IMG/VR virus record: IMGVR_UViG_3300034418_005549
Span: 1-25,289 of that record
Source of the DNA: a virus
Length of the DNA: 25,289 nucleotides
Strand: one strand, 5' to 3'
Shown here one piece after another: positions 1-6,593 of the stretch. The notes beneath the pieces were generated by a model. It had not been told where the DNA came from and made no database searches. It saw only the letters and a program-made list of their open reading frames with translations. The translations under genes were made by a program, and so were the position numbers. The first letter of the stretch is position 1; every line of letters starts with the position of its first letter.

Positions 1-79
1 AAACAGCGCCGAGCAGATTGAAAAAACCTACGCTGTTTTCCGTCCCGACCACGCTTTAGGGCTTGTAAACAAAGTGTGA
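1..79 (+). CDS. C-terminal end of a probable tyrosine recombinase (integrase), partial
   Basis: The frame is open from the window edge (first full codon at base 2) to a TGA at 77-79, giving 25 residues that include EKTYAVFRPDH. Phage and bacterial tyrosine recombinases end in a short helix of the form 'x-T-E-x-x-YA-x-x-x-P-D-x-L-x-x-A', where the tyrosine attacks DNA and forms the 3'-phosphotyrosine. The Tyr at codon 29-31 would be that nucleophile. All other catalytic residues (R, K, H, R) lie outside the window, so the call rests on one motif. Base composition fits coding sequence, and it is followed at 126 by a co-directional gene with a strong ribosome site. If correct, the phage is temperate, or derives from a temperate one. 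Alternative: an unrelated protein with a chance match. Confidence 0.5.
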   Translation, partial: NSAEQIEKTYAVFRPDHALGLVNKV

Positions 80-125
80 ACATTTGTAACGTACCGATCT
101 CACCATTTACGGAGGATTAATAACG

Positions 126-383
126 GTGACTGATAAAAATCTTGTCGACTTTCCCCGCCGCACTGACCACCGGCTCCACGCAATTGCGAACGCGGCGGAT
201 CTGGCAATCATGCACGAGGAACACGGGATTTTTGAAATCCATTTCCCTGACGTTACGCTCGACCAGCAGGCGATCATCGAAATCGCGCAGGCTTTAAGCC
301 GGATGAAACTGCGCCAGGTGCAGGCAATTGACATCTTAGCCGACGAGCTTCTGGACAAAAACTCGTCCGAAATCGCGCACTAA
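126..383 (+). CDS. Small plus-strand protein of unknown function (85 aa)
   Basis: The start is GTG at 126, chosen because a strong Shine-Dalgarno GGAGG lies at 111-115, ten bases upstream. The product is soluble, mixed-charge and probably mostly helical, with no transmembrane segment or signal peptide. Its middle part (HGIFEIHFPDVTLDQQAIIE) looks like a beta strand followed by a helix. I do not recognise a family. It lies 46 bp downstream of the recombinase-like frame on the same strand and is followed by a strong terminator at 477-503, so the two probably form the end of one plus-strand unit, convergent with the late genes. A role in lysogeny control or as an accessory gene would be guesswork. 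The ribosome site and terminator make the gene itself likely. Confidence 0.75.
   Translation: MTDKNLVDFPRRTDHRLHAIANAADLAIMHEEHGIFEIHFPDVTLDQQAIIEIAQALSRMKLRQVQAIDILADELLDKNSSEIAH
359..375 (+). repeat. 17-bp direct repeat, copy 1
   Basis: AAACTCGTCCGAAATCG is identical to bases 659-675, exactly 300 bp away and in the same orientation. This copy lies inside the last codons of the plus-strand gene; the other lies inside a minus-strand gene read in the opposite direction. Shared protein ancestry therefore cannot explain the match. Confidence 0.85.
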
Positions 384-435
384 ATACAAAGCGCTACCGA
401 AAATTCATAAAAAAGTTCGAGAAAACAGAAACTTA

Positions 436-469
436 CATGAGGTCGTTTGGGTAATTGTTAGACCTCATG
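436..469. repeat. Perfect 9-bp inverted repeat (stem-loop) before the plus-strand terminator
   Basis: CATGAGGTC at 436-444 and GACCTCATG at 461-469 are perfect reverse complements around a 16-base loop. The element sits in the 122-bp gap between the convergent genes, just upstream of the terminator. It could be an RNA hairpin, a protein operator or part of a recombination site. It is not a terminator itself, because no T-run follows on either strand. Confidence 0.7.
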
Positions 470-476
470 GACTTTG

Positions 477-503
477 GGCCTCGCTTCGGCGGGGTCTTTT
501 TTT
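477..503 (+). terminator. Rho-independent terminator ending the plus-strand genes
   Basis: An 8-bp stem (GGCCTCGC with GCGGGGTC, two G-U pairs) closes on a UUCG tetraloop and is followed by seven T residues at 497-503. This is a strong intrinsic terminator for plus-strand transcription. The other strand has no T-run after the stem, so it is not a good bidirectional terminator. The minus-strand late operon ends at 506, three bases away. Confidence 0.9.
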
Positions 504-505
504 GG

Positions 506-715
506 TCAGTGCGCCACGTCTGGGTCGTTCTCAACCGTGATTTTGCACACTTCACCGCCAATTCTCAGGCGGATTTCAAGGTTTAGGCCCATAACCGCTG
601 CCGCCTCGACCATCTTGCCCACCGTCTCAGCTTGAATGATTTCGGGCGGCACGTCATCAAACTCGTCCGAAATCGGACCATCTTCAAAACCGTCCCAATC
701 CGTCTTAATCGCCAC
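506..715 (-). CDS. Small acidic protein of unknown function, last gene of the late operon (69 aa)
   Basis: The start is GTG at 715, supported by AAGGA nine bases upstream; it overlaps the end of the o-spanin gene by 11 bp. The protein is acidic (an N-terminal DGFEDGP and DEFDD cluster) and ends in a predicted strand-rich segment (LEIRLRIGGEVCKITVEND). It has no membrane segment and no recognised family. Position after the spanins makes it the promoter-distal gene of the lysis cassette, although nothing in the sequence points to a lysis role. The context of AAGGAATTTGA before its start is nearly the same as that before the holin gene at 1256. Confidence 0.7.
   Translation of the reverse strand: MAIKTDWDGFEDGPISDEFDDVPPEIIQAETVGKMVEAAAVMGLNLEIRLRIGGEVCKITVENDPDVAH
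659..675 (+). repeat. 17-bp direct repeat, copy 2
   Basis: This copy is identical to bases 359-375. Here the sequence, read on the minus strand, encodes the ISDEF residues of the small acidic protein. Together the two copies bracket the convergent gene junction, the inverted repeat at 436-469 and the terminator. Confidence 0.85.
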
Positions 716-917
716 AGATCAAATTCCTTACGCGGTTGTGCTGCACGATCTGCCGGATCGTCTCGGTCGTATCATTACGGCTCGCGGTGATCGGCTCGAA
801 AACCACGCACGCCGCCGCCAGGCTCGGAGCGCTAATCTCGGAGGTTTCCCGACTCGCGCAGCTCGTCAACAAGCTCGCTGCGATCAGTGCTGACAGTTTG
901 GCGGGCTTCCAGTGCAT
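705..917 (-). CDS. Probable outer-membrane spanin (Rz1-like lipoprotein), nested start
   Basis: The 70-residue product begins MHWKPAKLSALIAASLLTSC: a short basic N-terminus, a hydrophobic stretch and an LTSC lipobox, so Cys20 would be lipidated after cleavage by signal peptidase II. I chose ATG 917 over the longer frame from 995 because GAGG precedes it by nine bases and only this start gives a proper lipoprotein signal. The C-terminal part (ACVVFEPITASRNDT, then TIRQIVQHN) resembles a domain frequent in Rz1-position proteins of alphaproteobacterial phages, from memory. The start lies inside the preceding spanin gene in another frame, the classic overlapping Rz/Rz1 arrangement. Outer-membrane spanins link to the inner-membrane partner and disrupt the outer membrane at lysis. 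Confidence 0.7.
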   Translation of the reverse strand: MHWKPAKLSALIAASLLTSCASRETSEISAPSLAAACVVFEPITASRNDTTETIRQIVQHNRVRNLICGD

Positions 918-1044
918 CGGCTGCGGCCTCTTGGTCAGTGTGTCGTTGCTGGGCTTGCGCGTGCCGTCTGCCCGCATCGAATGCGACTCCCGCATTGATG
1001 ACGGTCTGCAGCAGCACGCGCAATAGGGTCAGGACGACGGTCAT
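832..1044 (-). CDS. Probable inner-membrane spanin (Rz-like)
   Basis: The 70-residue protein has one N-terminal hydrophobic segment (about residues 3-22, MTVVLTLLRVLLQTVINAGV) followed by a charged, Gln/Glu/Arg-rich helical tail likely to form a coiled coil. This is the layout of an i-spanin anchored in the inner membrane with a periplasmic coiled coil. Its ATG overlaps the holin stop codon as ATGA at 1041-1044, and it overlaps the lipoprotein gene by 86 bp. It is short for an Rz protein (usually well over 100 residues), so the periplasmic arm would be short. Assignment rests on topology and gene order rather than on sequence family. Confidence 0.65.
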   Translation of the reverse strand: MTVVLTLLRVLLQTVINAGVAFDAGRRHAQAQQRHTDQEAAADALEARQTVSTDRSELVDELRESGNLRD

Positions 1045-1256
1045 CCGATCTTGCGGTCTGCCGATACGCGGCCCCAGATCGCCATGCCCGCTGCGCCCAC
1101 GCCGACGACGTTGATGATCCAGTCGACCACGGCGGCTTGAGCCTCCGGCGTTACTTCAGCCAAACCAAACTGCTGTGCTGCGCCGGCTGCGGCCATGACG
1201 ATCACGCCCCAAATGGTGCGGCTGTAAAACCACGGCTTTGCGTTCATTTCTGACAT
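1041..1256 (-). CDS. Putative holin, two transmembrane segments
   Basis: The 71-residue protein has two hydrophobic segments, around residues 13-32 (RTIWGVIVMAAAGAAQQFGL) and 43-61 (VVDWIINVVGVGAAGMAIW), then a short basic tail (GRVSADRKIG). The pattern 'KPWFYSRTIWG ... AIWGRVSADRKIG' is typical of a family of small phage holin candidates. Holins accumulate in the inner membrane and open it at a set time so that the endolysin can reach the peptidoglycan. The start ATG 1256 has AAGGA nine bases upstream, three bases past the endolysin stop. It lies between the amidase and the spanins, as expected for a lysis cassette. Confidence 0.75.
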   Translation of the reverse strand: MSEMNAKPWFYSRTIWGVIVMAAAGAAQQFGLAEVTPEAQAAVVDWIINVVGVGAAGMAIWGRVSADRKIG

Positions 1257-1259
1257 TGT

Positions 1260-2084
1260 TCAAATTCCTTGCAGATAGTGAGAATGCGCCCAGCCGGATT
1301 GCCCGTCATCGGTTGAGACGAACACGTAGCCGGTGGACTGGATGGGCGGCTCGACGGTCAGGCCCGTATTCCAAGGCATCGTCTCGATGACCTCGGCGTT
1401 GATGCTGGGGCCGCGCCGCAGGTTCAGACCGCCGACGGTGGCGACGATCGCCCGGTCGCCGATTGGCATGTCTTCGGCTTTGTCTTCGACCTGTTGCGTC
1501 AGCGCGCGCAGCAGTGGGTCGAGCGTCGGCGAGGTGTCAACTTTGCGATCTGGCGCGATGTCGTGATGACTCAAAACGCCGTCCAGCCCATATTCCGCAT
1601 CAAGGGCCAGGACCAGCTTTTCAAAGGCGCGAAGCTGCTGCGGCGTGTACGGACGATGCCAGGTGTCGCGGCCTTTGCGGTGGCCACGTTCGACCTCGCT
1701 TGCCGACCAAGACGACCCAAACCACGCGCGATAGGTGCCGTCAGTCGTGCGCGACAACTCGCCGGGATTATCGAAGGCGACGCCGATTGAACAGCGGTTC
1801 ATTCCTTTGAGCCACGGCTTTGTCGGATGCTGCGAAACGCCGGCGTGGTAGGCTTGACGATCCAGCGGCACCATCTGCGTCATCGCGCCGTCGCGGCTGA
1901 TGATGACGTGATAACTGGCCTTGCGCGAGCCGTTGGCGATGAAGTTGACGGTGCTGTCGGCGTCGCGTCCCGCCGTGTCGTGCGCAATGACGTAGAGGGG
2001 CAGGTCGCGGTTGATCTGACCGCCGTAGTGCGCGGCCTCGCGCCAGTAAGCGGAACAAACTTTGTGTCGGTTCAACATGACCAT
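1260..2084 (-). CDS. Endolysin: N-acetylmuramoyl-L-alanine amidase with C-terminal SH3 domain
   Basis: The 274-residue enzyme should cut the amide bond between muramic acid and the stem peptide. Residues about 25-190 form an Amidase_2 (AmpD/T7 lysozyme-like) domain: IAHDTAG with His35, the SYHVIISRDG core strand at 57-66, AYHAG at 78-82 and SHHDIAPDRKVD. By alignment with AmpD, zinc ligands would be His35, His173 and Asp183. The usual DPG after the last ligand is DTS here. Residues about 209-274 (GLNLRRGPSINAEVI onward) are a bacterial SH3-type wall-binding domain. No signal peptide is seen, so release depends on the holin. The start overlaps the upstream stop as TAATG and has GGAGG nine bases ahead; an in-frame ATG two codons later is an alternative. 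Confidence 0.9.
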   Translation of the reverse strand: MVMLNRHKVCSAYWREAAHYGGQINRDLPLYVIAHDTAGRDADSTVNFIANGSRKASYHVIISRDGAMTQMVPLDRQAYHAGVSQHPTKPWLKGMNRCSIGVAFDNPGELSRTTDGTYRAWFGSSWSASEVERGHRKGRDTWHRPYTPQQLRAFEKLVLALDAEYGLDGVLSHHDIAPDRKVDTSPTLDPLLRALTQQVEDKAEDMPIGDRAIVATVGGLNLRRGPSINAEVIETMPWNTGLTVEPPIQSTGYVFVSTDDGQSGWAHSHYLQGI

Positions 2085-2329
2085 TATTCGCCGCCTCCGC
2101 CTCGAATTTGCATTGCCGCGCCAACCGCCAGCGCGCCCAGTATGGCGACGGTAATCATGCGCGTGACCGTTTGGCCGATGGTTCGCTTAGCGCCTCGCCA
2201 CGCGCCTAGCAGCCCTTTCAAATCGTGAATGTCGGCAACAGTGTCAGGCGACGACGGATCCAGGCCAAGTGACCGCAGCGTTTCGGCGACTGTCTCGCGT
2301 GCCAGTTTTTTGATTTCGTCGTCGGTCAT
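2084..2329 (-). CDS. Small membrane protein, DUF6127-like, first gene of the lysis cassette
   Basis: The 81-residue protein has a charged helical N-terminal half (MTDDEIKKLARETVAETLRS ... HDLKGLLGAWRGAKRT) and one hydrophobic segment near residues 55-75 (VTRMITVAILGALAVGAAMQI), ending in a Gly/Glu tail. This combination is typical of the DUF6127 family, common next to phage endolysins. It might act as a second holin or pinholin, or as a membrane-bound lysis regulator; the sequence cannot decide. The ATG at 2329 has AGGT seven bases upstream, and the stop overlaps the amidase start by one base (TAATG), suggesting coupled translation. Confidence 0.75.
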   Translation of the reverse strand: MTDDEIKKLARETVAETLRSLGLDPSSPDTVADIHDLKGLLGAWRGAKRTIGQTVTRMITVAILGALAVGAAMQIRGGGGE

Positions 2330-2406
2330 CGTTTTTACCTGTTTGTGCTTTGTATTTTTGCCTTTGACTGGGCGAGGGCGGTGTCGTCCGCGTTAGGTGA
2401 GGTTTT

Positions 2407-3270
2407 TTAGATTTTGTAGCGGATGATGACGACCCCAGAGCCGCCGTTGCCGCCAGCGGCGTTCAGTGTACCACCACCACCACCGGAGCCTGTGTTTGCA
2501 GTGCCATCAGAACCGGGGTTGGTGCCATTCAACACAGCACTGGCACCGCCGCCACCAGAGCCGCCTGACGTTGACGCGCCACCTGTTCCAGCACCGCCGC
2601 CGCCACCAGCTCTGGTGACGCTTGTGCCCGTGATTGATGAGGCCTTTCCGGCACCGCCGACACCGCCGACAGTTGAGCCGTTGGTTCCGGCAGCACCAGC
2701 ACCACCGCCGCCACCCCCGCCGAAGGTAGCGCCGTTATATTTACCGTTACCGCCGTTGTAGCCTTGGCCGGAAGTCGCAGTACCGCCCGAGGGGTCGGCT
2801 GTGCTTGGGTTTAGGTAATCAGCGGCACCACCGCCAGAGCCACCAGCTCCTCCAGAGCCCACTGTGCGGCCCCCGCCATAACCGCCGCCATCGGCAGTCA
2901 CAAGAGAGCCAATCGAGCTGTCCCCGCCGTTGGCCCCCCCATCATTTCCGCTTGAAGCACCAGCACCACCAGCGCCAACGGTGATAGTTTGATTGCCAAC
3001 ACTGAGGCTCGTCAGGGTTCCCTCAAGGTAGCCGCCTGCGCCGCCGCCGCCCGGACCACCTGATCCTCGGCCACCGCCGCCGCCACCGCCAATCACGAGG
3101 TATTCAACGTCGGTTAGCGGTGCTTGGACCGTGAAGGTGCCAGACGAGTTGAACGTGTGAACACGGTAGTTTTGGCCGCCCACGGTGATGTCGGTCTCGG
3201 TGCCGCCTGTAGCAACTACAGTACCCGCCAGAGAAGTGGTGACGCTCATCATCGCCGCTACGCTGCTCAT
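2407..3270 (-). CDS. Glycine-rich tail adhesin/receptor-binding protein
   Basis: The 287-residue protein starts with a beta-rich head (VHTFNSSGTFTV ... VEYLVIGGGGGGG) and then consists largely of glycine runs separated by short hydrophobic or polar stretches, ending GSGVVIIRYKI. This matches the 'glycine-rich domain' proteins found at the tips of phage fibres. In Salmonella phage S16 the related gp38 adhesin folds its glycine runs into a poly-glycine type II helix sandwich that displays receptor-binding loops. Here the loops between glycine runs would be the specificity elements. The start overlaps the fibre stop as ATGA and has GGAG upstream, so it is probably made together with the fibre and caps it. 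It is the last tail gene before lysis. Confidence 0.8.
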   Translation of the reverse strand: MSSVAAMMSVTTSLAGTVVATGGTETDITVGGQNYRVHTFNSSGTFTVQAPLTDVEYLVIGGGGGGGRGSGGPGGGGAGGYLEGTLTSLSVGNQTITVGAGGAGASSGNDGGANGGDSSIGSLVTADGGGYGGGRTVGSGGAGGSGGGAADYLNPSTADPSGGTATSGQGYNGGNGKYNGATFGGGGGGGAGAAGTNGSTVGGVGGAGKASSITGTSVTRAGGGGGAGTGGASTSGGSGGGGASAVLNGTNPGSDGTANTGSGGGGGTLNAAGGNGGSGVVIIRYKI

Positions 3271-5489
3271 GTCAGGTCACTCCCGGCGATAATGGCCGTG
3301 TCGTCACTCACCATTGTCACGGTCGCAAGCGTCCCGGCACCCACCGTTACACTGGTCTTGTTCGTCGCAATGTCGCCATCAAGGTAGGCGTAGGTGATCG
3401 TTCCGCGAGCAATGGTAGTAGTCCCGCTGCGGCTGAAAACCGTCACAATGTCGCCAGCCACAAGGTCACTCAGCGTCAGCGTTGCGGTTGCTGTCACGTC
3501 GTAAAGGGTTGCACCACCGTCCACGTTGACGCTGGACCCTTGTGCAATCCGGTCGGCACGCCTTACGTCCACCGTGTTGCCAGCGTCGGTGACGGTCGTC
3601 AGCGTGCCAAGTGCAACGTCGCCTTTTGTGATCGTGAGGTTGCCAGAGCTGGACCCAGTAAACGACCCGGTTCCAAGTACGAATTTATCTTCGCTTTCGT
3701 CCCAGCCGATGAAGGCGTTGTCCGCCGTGCCGCGCTCAATCACAATACCCGCGTCGTTGATGGGGGCCGTGGTCAGACCGTTTGACAGTTCGATGATGCT
3801 GTCACTCACCGCAAGGTTCGTGGTGTCGATGATGTTGTTCGTGCCGTTGACGGTCAAGTCGCCGGCCAAGATCAGGTCGTTAAACGCTACGTCGTCGGTT
3901 GTCGCTAGTGACTGGTTGATCGCGTCGAGCTTGGTTTTGTCGGCCGCAGCCATCAGGCCCGCCACGCTCGTGGTTGCGGCGGTGGTGTCTGCTAGTTTGT
4001 TCCAACTCCCACCGTGCGCAAAATACATCGCGCCGTCTGCATGGCTGTGCGCGATTGCGCCGTGGTAGGTCGTGGCGTTTGGGAATGCTGCTTGATTGGC
4101 GAAATAGAACGGGACGACCGAACCGCCAGACGTTGCGGTGATTGTGCCGGTCAGGTCAATGTTGCCGGTGCCGGTGATGTCGTTGCTGTTCAGGTCGAGG
4201 TTGCCGCCAAGCTGCGGGGTCGTGTCGTCCACAACGTCCGCAATGCCTGCGTCGGCGATCCAAGCGTAATCGGTGCCGTTGTAGCTGAGAATTTGGCCGC
4301 TGCTGGCGCTGCCGCGGTTCAGGTGCGCATCCACGGAGCTGTCCGTGTAGGCAGTCGTCTGCGCCACCCACGCGTAGTCGGTGCCGTTCCAAGAAAGCAC
4401 GTAACCGCTCGTCGGGTTGGACTGGTTCAGGTGTGCGTCTACGGAGCTGTCAGTGTAGGCGGCGGTCTGCGCCACCCAAGCGTAGTCGGTGCCGTTCCAG
4501 CTCAAAACGTAACCGCTGGTCGGGTTGCTTTGATTGAGGTGCGTGTCGACGTCGCTGTCGGTGTAGCTGCTGCCGCCACTGTTAGCGACCCACGCATAGT
4601 CGGTGCCGTTCCAGCCAAGCACCTGCCCGCTGGTGGCGCTGCTGCGGTTCAAATGCAGATCGACGTCGTTGTCGCCGTAGCCGGTCGCGCCGCTGTACGT
4701 GACCCATGACAGTTGGCCGCTGCCGTTGGTTTGCAGTACTTGGTTTGCCGTGCCGTCTGCCTGCGGCCATGACTGACCGTCCAGCACGACGCTGCCGGTG
4801 GTGTCGGGCGTAATCGCGATATTGCCCGCACTGGTGCTGGTGATCGCGTTGCCGTTGACGTCCAGCGCACCGCCGAGCTGCGGCGTGGTGTCGGTGACAA
4901 GATCGCCGCCGGTTTGTGCCACCCAAGCGTAGTCGGTGCCGTTCCATGACAGCACTTGGTTCGTGGTCGCGGCGCTCGTGTTGAGGTTCGCGTTGACGTC
5001 GCTGTCGCCGTAGCTGCTGGCGGGCGTACCCCAGGCGTAATCAGTGCCGTTCCATTGCAGCGTTTGCCCGCTGGTCGCGCTGCCGGTGTTCAGGTGTGTA
5101 TCGACGTCGCTGTCGCTGTACCCGGCAGCAGGTGTTCCCCAGGACAAGTTGCCCGCGCCGTCGGTTTGCAGCATTTGATTTGCTGTGCCGTCTGCGTTTG
5201 GCCACAGCAAGCCGTCGAGGCTGATTTTCGCGCCGCTGTACGGGTCCAACACAAGGTTGCCGGTCGTGCTGCTGATCGTGTTGCTGTTGACGTTGACGTT
5301 GTCGACTTGCAGGTCGGTGGCTGTGATCTTGCCGGCCTTGTCGACGCTGACCTTTGAGCTGCTGCCGACTTGTAGATCAAGCAGCTTGGAGTCTGCTGCC
5401 GATGCCGTGTCGGTCGCATTCATTTTGATCGACGTGAACGTCGTCGCCCCGTCGTTCCAGACATCCGTCATGTCATAAATGTTGGCCAT
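3267..5489 (-). CDS. Long tail fibre protein with tandem repeats (740 aa)
   Basis: This is a distal fibre subunit, probably trimeric and beta-rich. Residues about 124-410 hold six copies of a 30-residue unit of the form DVDxHLNxSxATSGQVLxWNGTDYAW, joined by short linkers. Two copies each of a 'WPxADGTANQxLQT' unit and a 'DTTPQLGG' unit are interspersed. The C-terminal part carries the TSVAGLMAAADKTKLDAI and SDSIIELSNG ... INDAGIVIERGTADNAFIGW motifs, common in fibres of marine T4-like and podovirus-like phages. The start ATG 5489 has AAGGA eight bases upstream. The product precedes the glycine-rich adhesin with a 4-bp overlap. Low-complexity Thr/Ser/Asp/Asn composition fits a fibre, and no enzymatic motif is visible. 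Confidence 0.85.
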   Translation of the reverse strand: MANIYDMTDVWNDGATTFTSIKMNATDTASAADSKLLDLQVGSSSKVSVDKAGKITATDLQVDNVNVNSNTISSTTGNLVLDPYSGAKISLDGLLWPNADGTANQMLQTDGAGNLSWGTPAAGYSDSDVDTHLNTGSATSGQTLQWNGTDYAWGTPASSYGDSDVNANLNTSAATTNQVLSWNGTDYAWVAQTGGDLVTDTTPQLGGALDVNGNAITSTSAGNIAITPDTTGSVVLDGQSWPQADGTANQVLQTNGSGQLSWVTYSGATGYGDNDVDLHLNRSSATSGQVLGWNGTDYAWVANSGGSSYTDSDVDTHLNQSNPTSGYVLSWNGTDYAWVAQTAAYTDSSVDAHLNQSNPTSGYVLSWNGTDYAWVAQTTAYTDSSVDAHLNRGSASSGQILSYNGTDYAWIADAGIADVVDDTTPQLGGNLDLNSNDITGTGNIDLTGTITATSGGSVVPFYFANQAAFPNATTYHGAIAHSHADGAMYFAHGGSWNKLADTTAATTSVAGLMAAADKTKLDAINQSLATTDDVAFNDLILAGDLTVNGTNNIIDTTNLAVSDSIIELSNGLTTAPINDAGIVIERGTADNAFIGWDESEDKFVLGTGSFTGSSSGNLTITKGDVALGTLTTVTDAGNTVDVRRADRIAQGSSVNVDGGATLYDVTATATLTLSDLVAGDIVTVFSRSGTTTIARGTITYAYLDGDIATNKTSVTVGAGTLATVTMVSDDTAIIAGSDLT
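4260..5120 (-). repeat. Six degenerate repeats coding for a 30-residue fibre unit
   Basis: Copies correspond to fibre residues 124-153, 160-189, 271-300, 309-338, 345-374 and 381-410. The fourth and fifth copies are almost identical in protein (HLNQSNPTSGYVLSWNGTDY in both) and very similar in DNA, with a spacing of 108 bp. These would be the most recent duplication. They are coding repeats and not a CRISPR array: there are no unique spacers and the frame continues through them. Confidence 0.85.
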
Positions 5490-5500
5490 TTTTCGGATCC

Positions 5501-6592
5501 TTAGAGTTTAAGCTGGTAGGCTTCGGGGGTTGAGATAATGCCGGTGCTGCGGAGCGCCGTGCCGGTGTGCGGGCTTAGGCCGATCTGTCTGCCCCACAGA
5601 GCGCGCCTCGATGCAAAATCAGGGATTTCAAAAGAGGTCTTGTAGTGAGTGCTGCTTACATCGCTAATCGCCGCGATCTGCTGGCTCGGCCCAACGTCAA
5701 AGTCGGCCGGAGCCTGAACGAGCGAACTCGTCGCGTCGAATTTGGTCGCGCCGTTCCAGGTGATTGTGGCCCAATTGTAAGCCGTCGACGCAGTGCCTTC
5801 GACCAAGTAGACAGAACCGCTGCTGTCTCGCGCGGAGCCAAACCACTTAGTCCCCGTCAAGTTTGCTGATCTTGGCGGGCGCGGCATGGTTGGCGAGCCG
5901 CCGAGTACGCTGGATAGCGAGTAATCTGCATTTACGTACTTACGCACGAACGTCATGCTATTGACGAGCCAAGGCGTGCTGAGCTGCCATTGATAAGTGT
6001 TGTTGTTGGCGTTGTCGGTGACGTACAGCATGGTCCCGTCTTGGCTGAATGTTATGTCTGAGAAGCCAAACGTCGACGGCACCCAGTTCGTTCCCGACGT
6101 GTAAGGCCCAGCCGTGTAGGTCGCAGACGATGCCAGCCCCGAAAAGTTCCAAGGCTGCGAAAGCGCGACTTGATAAATTTTTAGGTCACTGTCGGCCGGG
6201 TAATATGCCCAGTTGCCATCGCCGCTGACGCAGACGCGATCATACCCAGACAAAGCGATACCTGTCGGGCGTGTGACGGTCGTCCAAGTGCCAGTCGTGG
6301 ACATGTCGAATGGCGTGGATAGCGTCGAGACGTAAAGATCGGTCCCGTTCAATTCCAGCATGACTTGCGAACCGTCAAGCGTGCTGCCGTTCGGCGCACC
6401 GGCCCACTGCACGCTGTAGCCACGCGTTGTCGTTTCCGGCGACGTTCCCACCAACCTAGCGTCGCTCATGCTGCCCTCTACGGTGATCGGTGCAGCCGGC
6501 CGCAAAACGCCGCTTGTGCGCAGCAGATTGTTGCCGCTGGTCTGGATCGGGTTTGCACCGATCAGTCCGCCGTAGTGCCAGCCTGCCGTCAT
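5501..6592 (-). CDS. Tail protein with propeller-type repeats (363 aa)
   Basis: Residues about 85-230 contain repeated blade-like segments: LNGTDLYVSTLSTPFDMST, SGDGNWAYYPADSDLKIYQV and FSQDGTMLYVTDNANNNTYQ, each followed by a 'LSxPW' turn. The pattern 'DGTxLYVTDxxNNTxYQWxLSTPW' is typical of a family of phage tail proteins with beta-propeller-like repeats. A role in the tail fibre or in surface binding is inferred from that and from its place between a small fibre-base-like gene and the long fibre. It starts at ATG 6592, one base after the upstream stop (TAACATG), with GGA about nine bases ahead. No enzymatic residues are apparent. Confidence 0.7.
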   Translation of the reverse strand: MTAGWHYGGLIGANPIQTSGNNLLRTSGVLRPAAPITVEGSMSDARLVGTSPETTTRGYSVQWAGAPNGSTLDGSQVMLELNGTDLYVSTLSTPFDMSTTGTWTTVTRPTGIALSGYDRVCVSGDGNWAYYPADSDLKIYQVALSQPWNFSGLASSATYTAGPYTSGTNWVPSTFGFSDITFSQDGTMLYVTDNANNNTYQWQLSTPWLVNSMTFVRKYVNADYSLSSVLGGSPTMPRPPRSANLTGTKWFGSARDSSGSVYLVEGTASTAYNWATITWNGATKFDATSSLVQAPADFDVGPSQQIAAISDVSSTHYKTSFEIPDFASRRALWGRQIGLSPHTGTALRSTGIISTPEAYQLKL

Positions 6593-6593
6593 G

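Noticed and set aside
2423-2761. Plus-strand frame coding for a proline-rich protein
   Set aside because: It is the exact antisense of the glycine-rich adhesin; GGN codons read backwards give Pro. No ribosome site.
4014-4709. Long plus-strand frame (231 aa) inside the fibre gene
   Set aside because: It is antisense to the repeat-rich fibre; its Val/Ala-rich repetitive product simply mirrors the repeats.
4260-5120. CRISPR-like direct repeats
   Set aside because: The units are in-frame, degenerate, without unique spacers or cas genes, and encode a fibre protein.
2407-6592. Diversity-generating retroelement target in the fibre/adhesin genes
   Set aside because: I see no template/variable repeat pair with adenine-specific differences and no reverse transcriptase in the window.
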